Part shown: positions 32,674 through 41,145 of the stretch, piece by piece
How positions within the stretch are numbered: the first letter of the stretch is position 1
How the letters are laid out: each line of letters begins with the position of its first letter
NCBI GenBank assembly: GCA_947474705.1
Contig: CANJJS010000042.1
Location: 1 to 41,366, forward strand
Source: Acetobacteraceae bacterium
Lineage (GTDB): Bacteria; Pseudomonadota; Alphaproteobacteria; Acetobacterales; Acetobacteraceae
Direction of reading: 5' to 3'
DNA: 41,366 bases
Position numbers and translations under genes: made by a program
The notes under the pieces: generated by a model
The model's database searches: none
Seen by the model: the letters and a program-made list of their open reading frames with translations, nothing else
What the model was told of the DNA's origin: nothing

Positions 32674-34059
32674 ATGATCCCCTCTGGCCTTTTCCGCTCG
32701 GCGGGGTTCCGGTTTGGGTTGGTGTATGCGGTGTTGTTGACCATCAGCGCCGCCGCGTTGGCGTCGTTTTTGTGGTGGTTCACCGCCGGGTTATTGGATC
32801 GGCAGACCGCCTCGGCGATTCGGGCGGATGCGCAGGGGTTGATCGAGCGGTTCGACGAGGGTGGGATCGCGGGTTTGGTGGGGACGATCGAGGATCGGCT
32901 GGCCGCGAATGTCGACGACGACGCGATTTATTTGCTGGTCGATCCAGGGATGAACCGAATCGCCGGAAATTTGGACACCTGGCCTTCGATCGTGGACAAG
33001 CCGGGCGAGTGGCGGCAGTTCCAGGTCCGCAAGACCGGCATGCGGTCTTTGGCGCTGGTCTATGGGTATGAGTTGCCGGACGATTTCCATTTGCTGGTGG
33101 GCCGCGACGTGCAGGTCCGCGTGCAACTGGGAAATTTACTGACGGATGCTTTGATCTGGGCCATCGCGATCGTGCTGGCGATGGCGACGGCGGGGGCGAT
33201 TTTGGTGCGCAGCCTGTTTCGCCGCACCGTCGCCAATGTCTCCGCGACGGCGGCGGCGATCGCCAGTGGCGACTTCGCGCAGCGCGTGAAGGTATCTGGC
33301 CGGGGCGACGAGTTCGACCAATTGGCCGAGGTCATCAACGACATGCTCGACCGCATCGGGCGGCTGATGGATGGCGTCCGCCAGGTCTCGAACGCCATCG
33401 CGCACGATTTGCGCACGCCGATCACGCGGGCGCGGGCGCGGCTGGAGGAAGCGGCGCGGACCGCGGAGTCCTCAGCCGAGCTGCACGCGGCGATCGACCG
33501 GGCGACGGTGGATCTGGACGGCATCGTGGCGGTGTTTCAGGCATTGCTGCGGATCGCGGAGATCGAGGCGGGCTCGCGCCGGTCGTCGTTTCGCCGGGTG
33601 GACGTCGTCACCGCGCTGGATGCCGTCGCCGATCTGTATGGCGCCGTGGCCGAGGAAAAGGGCGTGACCCTGGCGGTGTCGTTGCCCAGACGGCTGGAGA
33701 TCGACGGCGACGGGGCGTTGATCCAGCAGGCGGTCGCCAATTTGGTGGACAACGCCGTCAAGTTCTCGCCGGAGCACGCGACGGTGCGGCTGTTGGCGGG
33801 GCAGCAGGGACGGCGGACCTGGATTTCGGTCGAGGATCGCGGGCCCGGCATTCCGGCGCCCGACCGGGCCAAGGCCATCGAGCGGTTTTACCGCGGCGAC
33901 GCCGCCCGCGGCACGCCGGGGTCCGGCCTCGGCCTGGCCCTGGTGCAGGCGGTCGCGCAGTTACATGGGGGCACGTTGCGGCTGGAAGACGCCGCGCCCG
34001 GCCTGCGCGCGGTTCTGGACCTGCCGGGCGGCGAGGAGGCGGGCGACAGGCCCGAATGA
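32674..34059 (+). CDS. Sensor histidine kinase (EnvZ-like class)
   Basis: A 461-residue membrane kinase. Transmembrane segment 1 is about 12-37 and segment 2 about 158-180, enclosing a periplasmic sensor of about 120 residues. HAMP follows at 180-232 (RSLFRRTVANVSATAAAIASGDFAQRV). HisKA carries H244 in NAIAHDLRTP. HATPase motifs are N box NLVDNAVKFS, G1 DRGPGIP and G2 GSGLGLALV. ATG 32674 lies exactly at the edge of repeat copy E; upstream in-frame codons are repeat sequence. No good ribosome-binding site precedes it, so insertion may have altered the native 5' end. It should partner the OmpR-type regulator upstream. Confidence 0.92.
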   Translation: MIPSGLFRSAGFRFGLVYAVLLTISAAALASFLWWFTAGLLDRQTASAIRADAQGLIERFDEGGIAGLVGTIEDRLAANVDDDAIYLLVDPGMNRIAGNLDTWPSIVDKPGEWRQFQVRKTGMRSLALVYGYELPDDFHLLVGRDVQVRVQLGNLLTDALIWAIAIVLAMATAGAILVRSLFRRTVANVSATAAAIASGDFAQRVKVSGRGDEFDQLAEVINDMLDRIGRLMDGVRQVSNAIAHDLRTPITRARARLEEAARTAESSAELHAAIDRATVDLDGIVAVFQALLRIAEIEAGSRRSSFRRVDVVTALDAVADLYGAVAEEKGVTLAVSLPRRLEIDGDGALIQQAVANLVDNAVKFSPEHATVRLLAGQQGRRTWISVEDRGPGIPAPDRAKAIERFYRGDAARGTPGSGLGLALVQAVAQLHGGTLRLEDAAPGLRAVLDLPGGEEAGDRPE

Positions 34060-34118
34060 CACCGGTTTCATGCGCCCGTCACCACCGGTCGAGGCGCGAT
34101 GGCGTAATGGGACCGGCC

Positions 34119-34403
34119 ATGCGCATTCGCTTGCAGATCGCCGTCTGGGTATCGCTTTTCGTCCTGGCCACGGCGGCACGGGCGCAGACGCCGCCGCCCC
34201 GAATCACCAGCGATACGGCGGAATATTGCGCGGCGCTGAAGCAGCGCTTCGATGGCATCGCCCGCCGGGCCCAGACTCCCGTGACGGCGGAGGTCTCGGA
34301 ACTATACATCGCCGGTGGGCGAATGTGCGAGCACGGCCAAATCCGCGGCGGGTTGCTGCGTTTACGCCGCGCCATCGTGATTCTCTCGCATTCCCCAGAG
34401 TGA
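34119..34403 (+). CDS. Small secreted protein of unknown function
   Basis: A 94-residue protein with a signal peptide (MRIRLQIAVWVSLFVLATAA, cut after ARA). The mature part, about 70 residues, has two cysteines (AEYCAALK and GGRMCEHG) that could pair, and is helical with VSELYIAGGRMCEHGQIRGGLLRLRRAI. No family is recognised. It follows the kinase gene by 59 bp on the same strand and may belong to the envelope-stress operon. The start could also be ATG 34107, four codons earlier. The 104 bp to the formate dehydrogenase operon hold no regulator and no identifiable promoter. Confidence 0.68.
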   Translation: MRIRLQIAVWVSLFVLATAARAQTPPPRITSDTAEYCAALKQRFDGIARRAQTPVTAEVSELYIAGGRMCEHGQIRGGLLRLRRAIVILSHSPE

Positions 34404-34507
34404 CCGGCGGGCGCGGAAAATCGATGGGCGACGGATACCGCCCCCAGGCCAACCCGTGCTAATGTGACACTCCGAGGGATACAAGCGACGCGGTGGGGGA
34501 GGTTTTT

Positions 34508-34978
34508 TTGGCCGGTAACGAAGCATGGAACGAGGAACGGGCTGAGGCGATCGTCGCCGCGCGCGCGGGGCAACCGGGCGCGACGCTGCCGATCCTCCAC
34601 GACCTCCAGGCCGCTTTCGGCTGCGTTCCCGCCGAGGCGATGCCGCTGGTGGCCAAGGCGCTGAACCTCAGCCGCGCCGAAATCCATGGTGTCGTGACCT
34701 TTTACCACGAGTTCCGCCGCCACGCCCCCGGCCGCCACGTGCTGCGCCTGTGCCGCGCGGAAGCCTGCCAGGCCGTGGGCGCCGACGGGCTCGCCGCGCA
34801 CGCGAAATCGCGCCTGAACATCGAGTGGCACGAGACCACCGCCGATGGCGCGGTCACGCTCGAACCGGTTTTTTGTCTGGGCCTCTGCGCCGTTGGACCG
34901 GCGGCGTTGCTGGATGGCGAGCCGCTGGGCCGCCTCGACCCGGCGAGGCTGAACGCGGTGTTGGAGCCTTTGTCGTGA
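34508..34978 (+). CDS. fdsG: NAD-dependent formate dehydrogenase gamma subunit
   Basis: A NuoE-like thioredoxin-fold [2Fe-2S] subunit, 156 residues. The cluster ligands are C82 and C87 (LCRAEACQAVG) and C123 and C127 (FCLGLCAVGP). LPILHDLQAAFGCVPAEA and AEIHGVVTFYHEFR are typical of FdsG/NuoE. It passes electrons to the FMN subunit FdsB in the cytoplasm. TTG 34508 is preferred because GGGGGAGG (34495-34502) lies 5 nt before it; an in-frame GTG at 34493 would overlap that site. It is the first gene of fdsGBA, with its stop overlapping the FdsB start by 4 bp. Confidence 0.9.
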   Translation: MAGNEAWNEERAEAIVAARAGQPGATLPILHDLQAAFGCVPAEAMPLVAKALNLSRAEIHGVVTFYHEFRRHAPGRHVLRLCRAEACQAVGADGLAAHAKSRLNIEWHETTADGAVTLEPVFCLGLCAVGPAALLDGEPLGRLDPARLNAVLEPLS

Positions 34979-36474
34979 CCCGGATTTTCGTGCCGAAAGA
35001 CGCCGCCGCCCTCGCGCTTGGCGCCGATGCCGTGGCCAAGGCGCTGGCGCCGCACGCGACGATCGTCCGCACCGGTTCGCGTGGGATGTTCTGGCTGGAA
35101 CCAATGATCGAGGTCGAAACGGACGCCGGGCGCATCGCCTACGGCCCCGTCGCCGCCGCCGACGTGCCCGCCCTGCTCGCCGCCGGCCTGCTGACGGGCG
35201 GCGAGCACCCCACCCGACTGGGACGCCCCGAGGAAATCCCGTTCCTGGCGCGCCAGACCCGACTCACCTTCGCCCGCTGCGGCGTCATCGACCCCCTGTC
35301 GCTGGACGACTTTCGACGTCACGGCGGCCTGGAGGGGCTGGAAAAAGCCCGCGCCATGGGCCGCGCCGACACCATCGACACCGTGCTGAAATCCGGCCTG
35401 CGCGGCCGCGGCGGCGCGGGCTTCCCGGCGGGCATCAAGTGGAAAACCACCGCCGACGCGCCCGGCGAGCAAAAATACATCGTCTGTAACGCCGACGAGG
35501 GCGATTCCGGCACCTTCGCCGACCGCATGCTGATGGAAGGCGACCCCTTCTGTCTGATCGAGGGCATGGCCATCGCCGGGTTCGCCGTCGGCGCCACCAA
35601 GGGTTTTGTCTACACCCGCTCCGAATACCCGCACGCGATCGCGGCCTTCGACGCGGCTTTGTCGGTGGCGCGCGCCACCGGGATTCTGGGGCCCGAGTTC
35701 GACATCGAACAACGGGTAGGTGCTGGCGCTTACGTTTGCGGCGAGGAAACCTCGCTCCTGGAAAGTCTGGAGGGACGCCGCGGCCAGGTGCGCGCGAAAC
35801 CGCCGCTGCCCGCGCATAAAGGCCTGTTCGGCAAGCCGACGGTCATCAACAACGTCATCACCCTCGCCAGCGTGCCCGGCATTCTGCGCCATGGACACGA
35901 ACCGCATCAGGCGATCGGCTACGCGCGTTCCCGCGGCACCATGCCGATCCAGCTCGCCGGCAATATCCGCTACGGCGGGCTGTTCGAGGCCGGGTTCGGC
36001 CTCACCCTTGGCGAAATCGTCAACGACATCGGCGGCGGCACACGCTCCGGCCGGCCCGTCCGCGCCGTTCAGGTCGGCGGTCCGCTGGGCGCCTACTTCC
36101 CGCCCGCTCTGTTCGACACGCCCTTCGATTATGAGGCCTTCGCGGCCAAAGACGGGTTGATCGGCCATGGCGGCGTCGTGGTGTTCGACGACACCGTCGA
36201 CATGGCCCACCAGGCCCGCTTCGCCATGGAGTTCTGCGCCGCCGAATCCTGCGGCAAATGCACGCCCTGCCGCATCGGCTCCGTCCGCGGCATGGAAACC
36301 ATGGACAAAATCCTGGCGGGCGTGGCCGTGGACAAGAACATCGCGCTGATCCGCGATCTCTGCCACACCATGAAATTTGGCTCCCTCTGCGCGCTCGGCG
36401 GGTTCATCCCTTATCCCGTCATGAGCGCGCTCGAATACTTCTCCGAAGACTTTCGCCGCGCCGACGCGGCCTGA
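34975..36474 (+). CDS. fdsB: NAD-dependent formate dehydrogenase beta subunit (FMN, NAD-binding)
   Basis: A 499-residue NuoE/NuoF-type diaphorase subunit. An N-terminal thioredoxin-like extension (1-100) is followed by the NuoF core. FMN/NADH-binding glycines are in LRGRGGAGFPAGIKW (142-156) and NADEGDSGTFADR (172-184). VCGEETSLLESLEG is the NADH-contact segment. The [4Fe-4S] ligands are C426, C429 and C432 in SCGKCTPCRIG, with C472 in SLCALGG. It reduces NAD+ with electrons from the alpha subunit. It starts at GTG 34975, inside the fdsG stop (GTGA overlap), showing translational coupling. Confidence 0.95.
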   Translation: MTRIFVPKDAAALALGADAVAKALAPHATIVRTGSRGMFWLEPMIEVETDAGRIAYGPVAAADVPALLAAGLLTGGEHPTRLGRPEEIPFLARQTRLTFARCGVIDPLSLDDFRRHGGLEGLEKARAMGRADTIDTVLKSGLRGRGGAGFPAGIKWKTTADAPGEQKYIVCNADEGDSGTFADRMLMEGDPFCLIEGMAIAGFAVGATKGFVYTRSEYPHAIAAFDAALSVARATGILGPEFDIEQRVGAGAYVCGEETSLLESLEGRRGQVRAKPPLPAHKGLFGKPTVINNVITLASVPGILRHGHEPHQAIGYARSRGTMPIQLAGNIRYGGLFEAGFGLTLGEIVNDIGGGTRSGRPVRAVQVGGPLGAYFPPALFDTPFDYEAFAAKDGLIGHGGVVVFDDTVDMAHQARFAMEFCAAESCGKCTPCRIGSVRGMETMDKILAGVAVDKNIALIRDLCHTMKFGSLCALGGFIPYPVMSALEYFSEDFRRADAA

Positions 36475-36491
36475 CAGAAAAAGAGGCTCCG

Positions 36492-39329
36492 ATGTCCCTG
36501 GTCCTGGAAATCGATCGCGGCACGAAAGAAGTCCGGTCCGAAACGATGGTGACGCTGTTCATCGACGGCCACCCGGTCACGGTGCCGGAGGGCACGTCCA
36601 TCATGCGCGCCTCGATGGAAGCGGGCACCAAAATTCCGAAATTATGCGCGACGGACTCGCTGAAGAGTTTTGGCAGTTGCCGCATGTGCCTGGTGGAGAT
36701 CGAGGGCCGCAACGGCACGCCAGCGTCCTGCACCACGCCGGTCGCGCCGGGGATGCGGGTGAAGACCCACACCGACAAGCTGCGCCAACTCCGTCGCGGC
36801 GTGATGGAACTGTATATTTCCGATCACCCGCTGGATTGTTTGACCTGTTCGGCGAATGGCAATTGCGAATTGCAGGACACCGCCGGGGAAGTCGGCCTGC
36901 GGGAAGTCCGCTACGGCTACGAGGGCGGCAACCATCTCGACGCCGAGACCGATTTTTCCAACCCTTATTTCAACTTCGACGCGTCCAAATGCATCGTCTG
37001 CTCCCGCTGCGTCCGCGCCTGCGAGGAAGTGCAGGGCACCTTCGCGCTGACAGTTGAAGGCCGCGGCTTCGCGTCGAAGATCGCGGCGGGCATGGATGAG
37101 CCGTTCCTGGCCAGCGAATGCGTCTCCTGCGGCGCCTGCGTTCAGGCCTGCCCCACCGCGACCCTGATGGAGAAATCCGTCGTCGAACTCGGCCAGCCCG
37201 AGCACTCCGTCGTCACCACCTGCGCCTATTGCGGTGTCGGATGCAGCTTCAAGGCGGAAATGCGTGGCGACCAGGTCGTGCGCATGGTGCCCTGGAAGGA
37301 CGGCAAGGCGAACCATGGCCATTCCTGCGTCAAGGGCCGCTTCGCCTGGGGGTACGCCAACCACGAAGACCGCATTCTCAAACCAATGGTCCGCGCGAAA
37401 ACCTCCGACCCCTGGCGCGAAGTGTCCTGGGATGAGGCGATCGGCCATGTCGCCTCCGAGTTCAAACGCATCCAGGCGTCCTACGGCAAGGGCGCTGTCG
37501 GCGTGATCACCTCCTCTCGCTGCACCGACGAGGAAACCTACCTGGTCCAGAAACTGACCCGCGCCGCCTTTGGCAATAACAACACCGACACCTGCGCGCG
37601 GGTCTGCCACTCGCCGACGGGTTATGGGCTGAAAACGACCTTCGGCACATCGGCGGGCACCCAGGACTTCGACTCCGTCGAAGACGCCGACGTCATCGTC
37701 GTGATCGGCGCGAACCCGACCGACGGGCACCCCGTTTTCGCCTCCCGCATGAAGAAGCGGCTGCGCGAAGGCGCGAATCTGATCGTCATCGACCCCCGCC
37801 GCATCGACCTGGTGCGCACACCGCATGTGGAAGCGTCCTTCCATTTGCCGCTGCGGCCCGGCACCAATGTCGCGATCATGAACGCGCTGGCGCATGTCAT
37901 CGTCACCGAGGGCCTGGTCGACGAGACCTTCGTCCGCGAGCGCTGCGAGGCCGACGCTTACGCCGAATGGTCTGCTTTTGTGTCGGAACCGCGCAACAGC
38001 CCGGAAATGGCGGAAATCGTCAGCGGCGTGCCCGCCGCCTCGATCCGCGGCGCGGCGCGACTTTATGCTCAGGCGCGGAATGGGGCGATTTATTACGGCC
38101 TCGGCGTGACGGAGCACAGCCAGGGCAGTACGACGGTGATGGCGATCGCCAATCTCGCGATGGCGACGGGCAATCTCGGCCGCCGCGGCGTCGGGGTGAA
38201 CCCGCTGCGCGGCCAGAACAATGTCCAGGGCGCCTGCGACATGGGCAGCTTTCCGCACGAATTTCCGGGTTACCGCCATGTCTCCGAGGCGCCGGTGCGC
38301 GCGATCTTCGAGAAGGAATGGGGCGTTACCCTCGATCCCGAGCCCGGCCTGCGCATCCCCAACATGCTCGACGCCGCCGTCGAAGGGACGTTCAGGGGCA
38401 TCTATATTCAGGGCGAGGACATCGCGCAGTCCGATCCGGACACGAAACATGTGACGGCGGGGCTCGCCGCGATGGAATGCGTGGTCGTGCAGGACCTGTT
38501 CCTGAACGAAACCGCGAACTTCGCGCATGTGTTCCTGCCCGGCGCCACCTTCCTGGAAAAGGACGGCACCTTCATCAACGCGGAACGCCGCATCAATCGC
38601 GTGCGCAAAGTCATGGAGCCGCGCACGGGGATGGGGGACTGGGAGGTCACGCAGGCCATCGCCAACGCCATGGGCTATCCCATGCATTACGATCACCCCA
38701 GCCAGATCATGGACGAGATCGCGCGCACGACTCCCGGTTTCGCGGGCGTGAATTATTCGAGGTTGGAACAGGGGTCGGTGCAGTGGCCGTGTAACGACGC
38801 GGCGCCGGAAGGTACGCCGATCATGCATATCGGCGGGTTCGCGCGCGGCAAGGGCCTTATGGTCGTCACGGAATATGTGGCGACCGACGAGAAGGTTGGG
38901 CCGCGTTTCCCGCTGCTGCTGACCACGGGCCGTATCCTCAGCCAGTACAATGTCGGTGCGCAGACACGGCGCACCGCCAACACCGTTTGGCACGCGGAAG
39001 ACCGGTTGGAGATCCATCCGCAGGACGCCGAGGACCGGGGCATTCGCGATGGCGACTTCGTGCGGCTGGCGAGCCGCACCGGGGAAACCTCGTTGCGGGC
39101 TCTGGTCACCGATCGCGTCGCGCCCGGCGTGATCTACACGACCTTCCACCACCCGGACACGCAGGCCAACGTCGTCACCTCCGACTATTCGGATTGGGCG
39201 ACCAATTGCCCGGAATATAAGGTGACGGCGGTGCAGGTGACGCCGTCGAACGGGCCCAGCGAGTGGCAGGACAAGTACCGCGAGATGGCGGAAAAGAGCC
39301 GCCGGATCGAGGTCGCGACGGCGAAATAG
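36492..39329 (+). CDS. fdsA: NAD-dependent formate dehydrogenase alpha subunit (Mo/W-bisMGD, Cys type)
   Basis: The 945-residue catalytic subunit oxidising formate to CO2. The N-terminal NuoG-like part has a [2Fe-2S] site (C52, C63, C66, C80), an H112/C116/C119/C125 cluster site and two ferredoxin-type [4Fe-4S] sites (C167-C177 and C210-C220). The molybdopterin domain starts with a further [4Fe-4S] site (C244, C247, C251, C279). The metal-ligand residue is C372 in ARVCHSPTG, followed by the catalytic His, so no selenocysteine is used. Molybdopterin guanine dinucleotide-binding stretches (VIGANPTDGHPVFASR, LRGQNNVQGACDMG) are intact. The start ATG 36492 has GAGG upstream. It is oxygen-tolerant class by similarity to the Rhodobacter/Cupriavidus enzymes. 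Confidence 0.96.
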   Translation: MSLVLEIDRGTKEVRSETMVTLFIDGHPVTVPEGTSIMRASMEAGTKIPKLCATDSLKSFGSCRMCLVEIEGRNGTPASCTTPVAPGMRVKTHTDKLRQLRRGVMELYISDHPLDCLTCSANGNCELQDTAGEVGLREVRYGYEGGNHLDAETDFSNPYFNFDASKCIVCSRCVRACEEVQGTFALTVEGRGFASKIAAGMDEPFLASECVSCGACVQACPTATLMEKSVVELGQPEHSVVTTCAYCGVGCSFKAEMRGDQVVRMVPWKDGKANHGHSCVKGRFAWGYANHEDRILKPMVRAKTSDPWREVSWDEAIGHVASEFKRIQASYGKGAVGVITSSRCTDEETYLVQKLTRAAFGNNNTDTCARVCHSPTGYGLKTTFGTSAGTQDFDSVEDADVIVVIGANPTDGHPVFASRMKKRLREGANLIVIDPRRIDLVRTPHVEASFHLPLRPGTNVAIMNALAHVIVTEGLVDETFVRERCEADAYAEWSAFVSEPRNSPEMAEIVSGVPAASIRGAARLYAQARNGAIYYGLGVTEHSQGSTTVMAIANLAMATGNLGRRGVGVNPLRGQNNVQGACDMGSFPHEFPGYRHVSEAPVRAIFEKEWGVTLDPEPGLRIPNMLDAAVEGTFRGIYIQGEDIAQSDPDTKHVTAGLAAMECVVVQDLFLNETANFAHVFLPGATFLEKDGTFINAERRINRVRKVMEPRTGMGDWEVTQAIANAMGYPMHYDHPSQIMDEIARTTPGFAGVNYSRLEQGSVQWPCNDAAPEGTPIMHIGGFARGKGLMVVTEYVATDEKVGPRFPLLLTTGRILSQYNVGAQTRRTANTVWHAEDRLEIHPQDAEDRGIRDGDFVRLASRTGETSLRALVTDRVAPGVIYTTFHHPDTQANVVTSDYSDWATNCPEYKVTAVQVTPSNGPSEWQDKYREMAEKSRRIEVATAK

Positions 39330-39380
39330 GCCCTCGGCCTCTTTTCGGCGGGCCGCACGCCAAACCAAGGGGAGGCCGCC

Positions 39381-39737
39381 ATGCGCCGTGTTTGGATTGT
39401 TTTGCCACTGCTGCTGGCGGCCTGCGGCGGCCCGCGCGAGGAAGGGAGCGTGGAGGGCAAGAAGCGCTACCTCGCGGAGAAAGCCGGGTGCGAGGCGCGC
39501 TATCCCAACGCCATGGTCCAGATGAGCGATTGCCGGGCGGCGGCGGCCAATGCGTTTATCCGGCCCTGGTATCGCTACGGCGACCTCATGTCATGGGCGC
39601 AGACGAAGCGCCGCGAGCTGGCGCTGAAACTGGACCGCCGCCAAATTTCCCGGGCCGAGTTCGACCGCCAGGTCGCCCGCGCCGAGCGCGAGGTGGAGCG
39701 GGAGGAGAACCGGCGCAACGATGAGAGCCACCGATAA
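39381..39737 (+). CDS. Small predicted lipoprotein
   Basis: A 118-residue protein with a short signal and lipobox LLAAC (C15), so likely acylated and anchored in the envelope. The mature part contains two more cysteines (AGCEARY and SDCRAAA) and a highly charged, probably coiled-coil C-terminus (EFDRQVARAEREVEREENRR). GGGGAGG (39369-39375) is ideally placed for ATG 39381. It follows fdsA by 51 bp, in the place where fdsC or fdsD is usually found, but resembles neither. Function unknown. Confidence 0.75.
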   Translation: MRRVWIVLPLLLAACGGPREEGSVEGKKRYLAEKAGCEARYPNAMVQMSDCRAAAANAFIRPWYRYGDLMSWAQTKRRELALKLDRRQISRAEFDRQVARAEREVEREENRRNDESHR

Positions 39738-39837
39738 GCTCGGTACCGGAACGCCGATTGCCGCCCAAGACGAGGCGATCGGGATGGACCCTTCAGCCTG
39801 AGGCGCGTAGCATTCGCTGACGGAGAGATATCCCGCG

Positions 39838-40551
39838 ATGAGTTTTTTGGATGCCACCGGCCAGAGCCTGATCGGAGTCGGCGTATATACGCTGTCTCAG
39901 GCGGCTACGCTTGTGCGGCTTCCCAAGGCGACGGTCGATTCCATCGTCGGTCCAGTACCCGGCGACGACACCCCGCCTCGGACATATCCGGTTGCGATCG
40001 CCGAGCTGGATCTTGGGGAAGACGAGAAAATCGTTACATTCCAAGGACTTATGGACCTACGGGTCGCAGCCCGGCTACGGGAGCAAGGCATCTCCTGGCC
40101 GGCGATTCGCCTCGCCGCGTACCATGCCTCCAGGATTCTCAAGACACGACACCCGTTTACCACCGGAACATTCCGGACGGAAAGCAACAAGGTCTTCCTC
40201 AGCCTCCGGCAAGGGCGTCCCAAGCCGAAAACCGCTATCGATCTTCTCAACAGGCAGCAGGTCTTCGAGGATGTGATCGAACAATCGCTGACAGACGATA
40301 TCGTCCTTCGGGACAAGAGTGGACGCATCGCGCGCCACTATCCACTCGGACGCAAAGTCAAAGTCGTGCTGGACCCTGAGCGCCGTTTCGGCGAACCGAT
40401 TGATCCCGATAGCGGCGTTCCGGTCAAAGCACTCGCGGGCGCGTACCACGCGGAAAAAGGCAACGCGACGGCGGCGGCGCGTTGGTTCGACGTGACCAGA
40501 CAGGCCGTTTTGGACGCTGTTGCTTTCGAAACATGGCTGAACAGAAATTAG
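39838..40551 (+). CDS. VapB45-like antitoxin (HTH plus DUF433)
   Basis: A 237-residue protein. The N-terminus has a MerR/HTH-like helix-turn-helix (YTLSQAATLVRLPKATVDSIV, about 17-36), probably for operator binding. The C-terminus, about 180-235, matches the DUF433 layout (RFGEPIDPDSGVPVKALAGAYHAEKGNATAAARWFDVTRQAVLDA). Size and organisation resemble the antitoxin VapB45 of Mycobacterium tuberculosis (about 239 residues). The downstream gene overlaps its end by 19 bp, as usual for toxin-antitoxin pairs. It ends with TAG and is less GC-extreme than upstream genes. The 100-bp gap before it shows no clear promoter or operator. Confidence 0.72.
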   Translation: MSFLDATGQSLIGVGVYTLSQAATLVRLPKATVDSIVGPVPGDDTPPRTYPVAIAELDLGEDEKIVTFQGLMDLRVAARLREQGISWPAIRLAAYHASRILKTRHPFTTGTFRTESNKVFLSLRQGRPKPKTAIDLLNRQQVFEDVIEQSLTDDIVLRDKSGRIARHYPLGRKVKVVLDPERRFGEPIDPDSGVPVKALAGAYHAEKGNATAAARWFDVTRQAVLDAVAFETWLNRN

Positions 40552-41054
40552 TCATTGTTTTCGACGAAAATATTTCATACCGCATTGGCAATGCCTTCGC
40601 GGCCTTTTGCGTCGATCGCCCATGGCTGACCATCAAGCTCATGGAAAAGGGCACGAAGGATCGAGATTGGCTTGACGGAGCATTTCCTATCGACCCGCCA
40701 CACGTTGTCATCGCGCGGGACAACGTTCTCAGGCCGTCAGGCCAGCTTCGGGCATGGGTGCGAGGCGGCCTGACCGTTATCATCATTGACGATCGACTGG
40801 GAAATGTCGCCATCGAGCACCTCGCCGCGCATCTGTTTCGGTGGTGGCCCGCGATCCTGGCGACAGCGCGGGGCAGCTCAAGTCAGGCGGCTTTCACAGT
40901 TCCGGTCAGATTCACGAACAAGCTCCGGTTGCCGAAATGGCAATTGAAAACCAGGCGCCGGCGAACCGCTGGCAGGAAAAAGCCCGCGACCAGGAAACAG
41001 CAAGCGGCGCAGGCAAGGCGAAAGGACGGCAGGCAAGGCAATCTCGACATCTGA
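40533..41054 (+). CDS. VapC45-like PIN-domain toxin with basic C-terminal tail
   Basis: A 173-residue putative ribonuclease toxin. The PIN-like core begins VIVFDENISYRIGNAFAAF with D11/E12 and continues through KDRDWLD, VVIARDNVLRPS (D63) and IIIDDRLGN, a layout of acidic residues fitting a PIN/DUF5615-type nuclease. The final about 45 residues are strongly basic (KTRRRRTAGRKKPATRKQQA), an extension not expected of the compact VapC45 domain and perhaps for RNA binding. ATG 40533 lies inside the antitoxin frame, so translation is coupled. Activity is inferred. Confidence 0.7.
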   Translation: MAEQKLVIVFDENISYRIGNAFAAFCVDRPWLTIKLMEKGTKDRDWLDGAFPIDPPHVVIARDNVLRPSGQLRAWVRGGLTVIIIDDRLGNVAIEHLAAHLFRWWPAILATARGSSSQAAFTVPVRFTNKLRLPKWQLKTRRRRTAGRKKPATRKQQAAQARRKDGRQGNLDI

Positions 41055-41145
41055 TCGCCAGAATTGGCATTGGTCCGCCTCACGGATCGCAACGACACCT
41101 ACCACGACATAACATCCGCTCAGGTAGCCAAGGAGTTCCCCTCGC

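Noticed and set aside
37603-37620. Selenocysteine codon in the formate dehydrogenase alpha subunit
   Set aside because: The metal-ligand position is a normal cysteine codon (C372 in ARVCHSPTG), and no in-frame TGA occurs in the gene.
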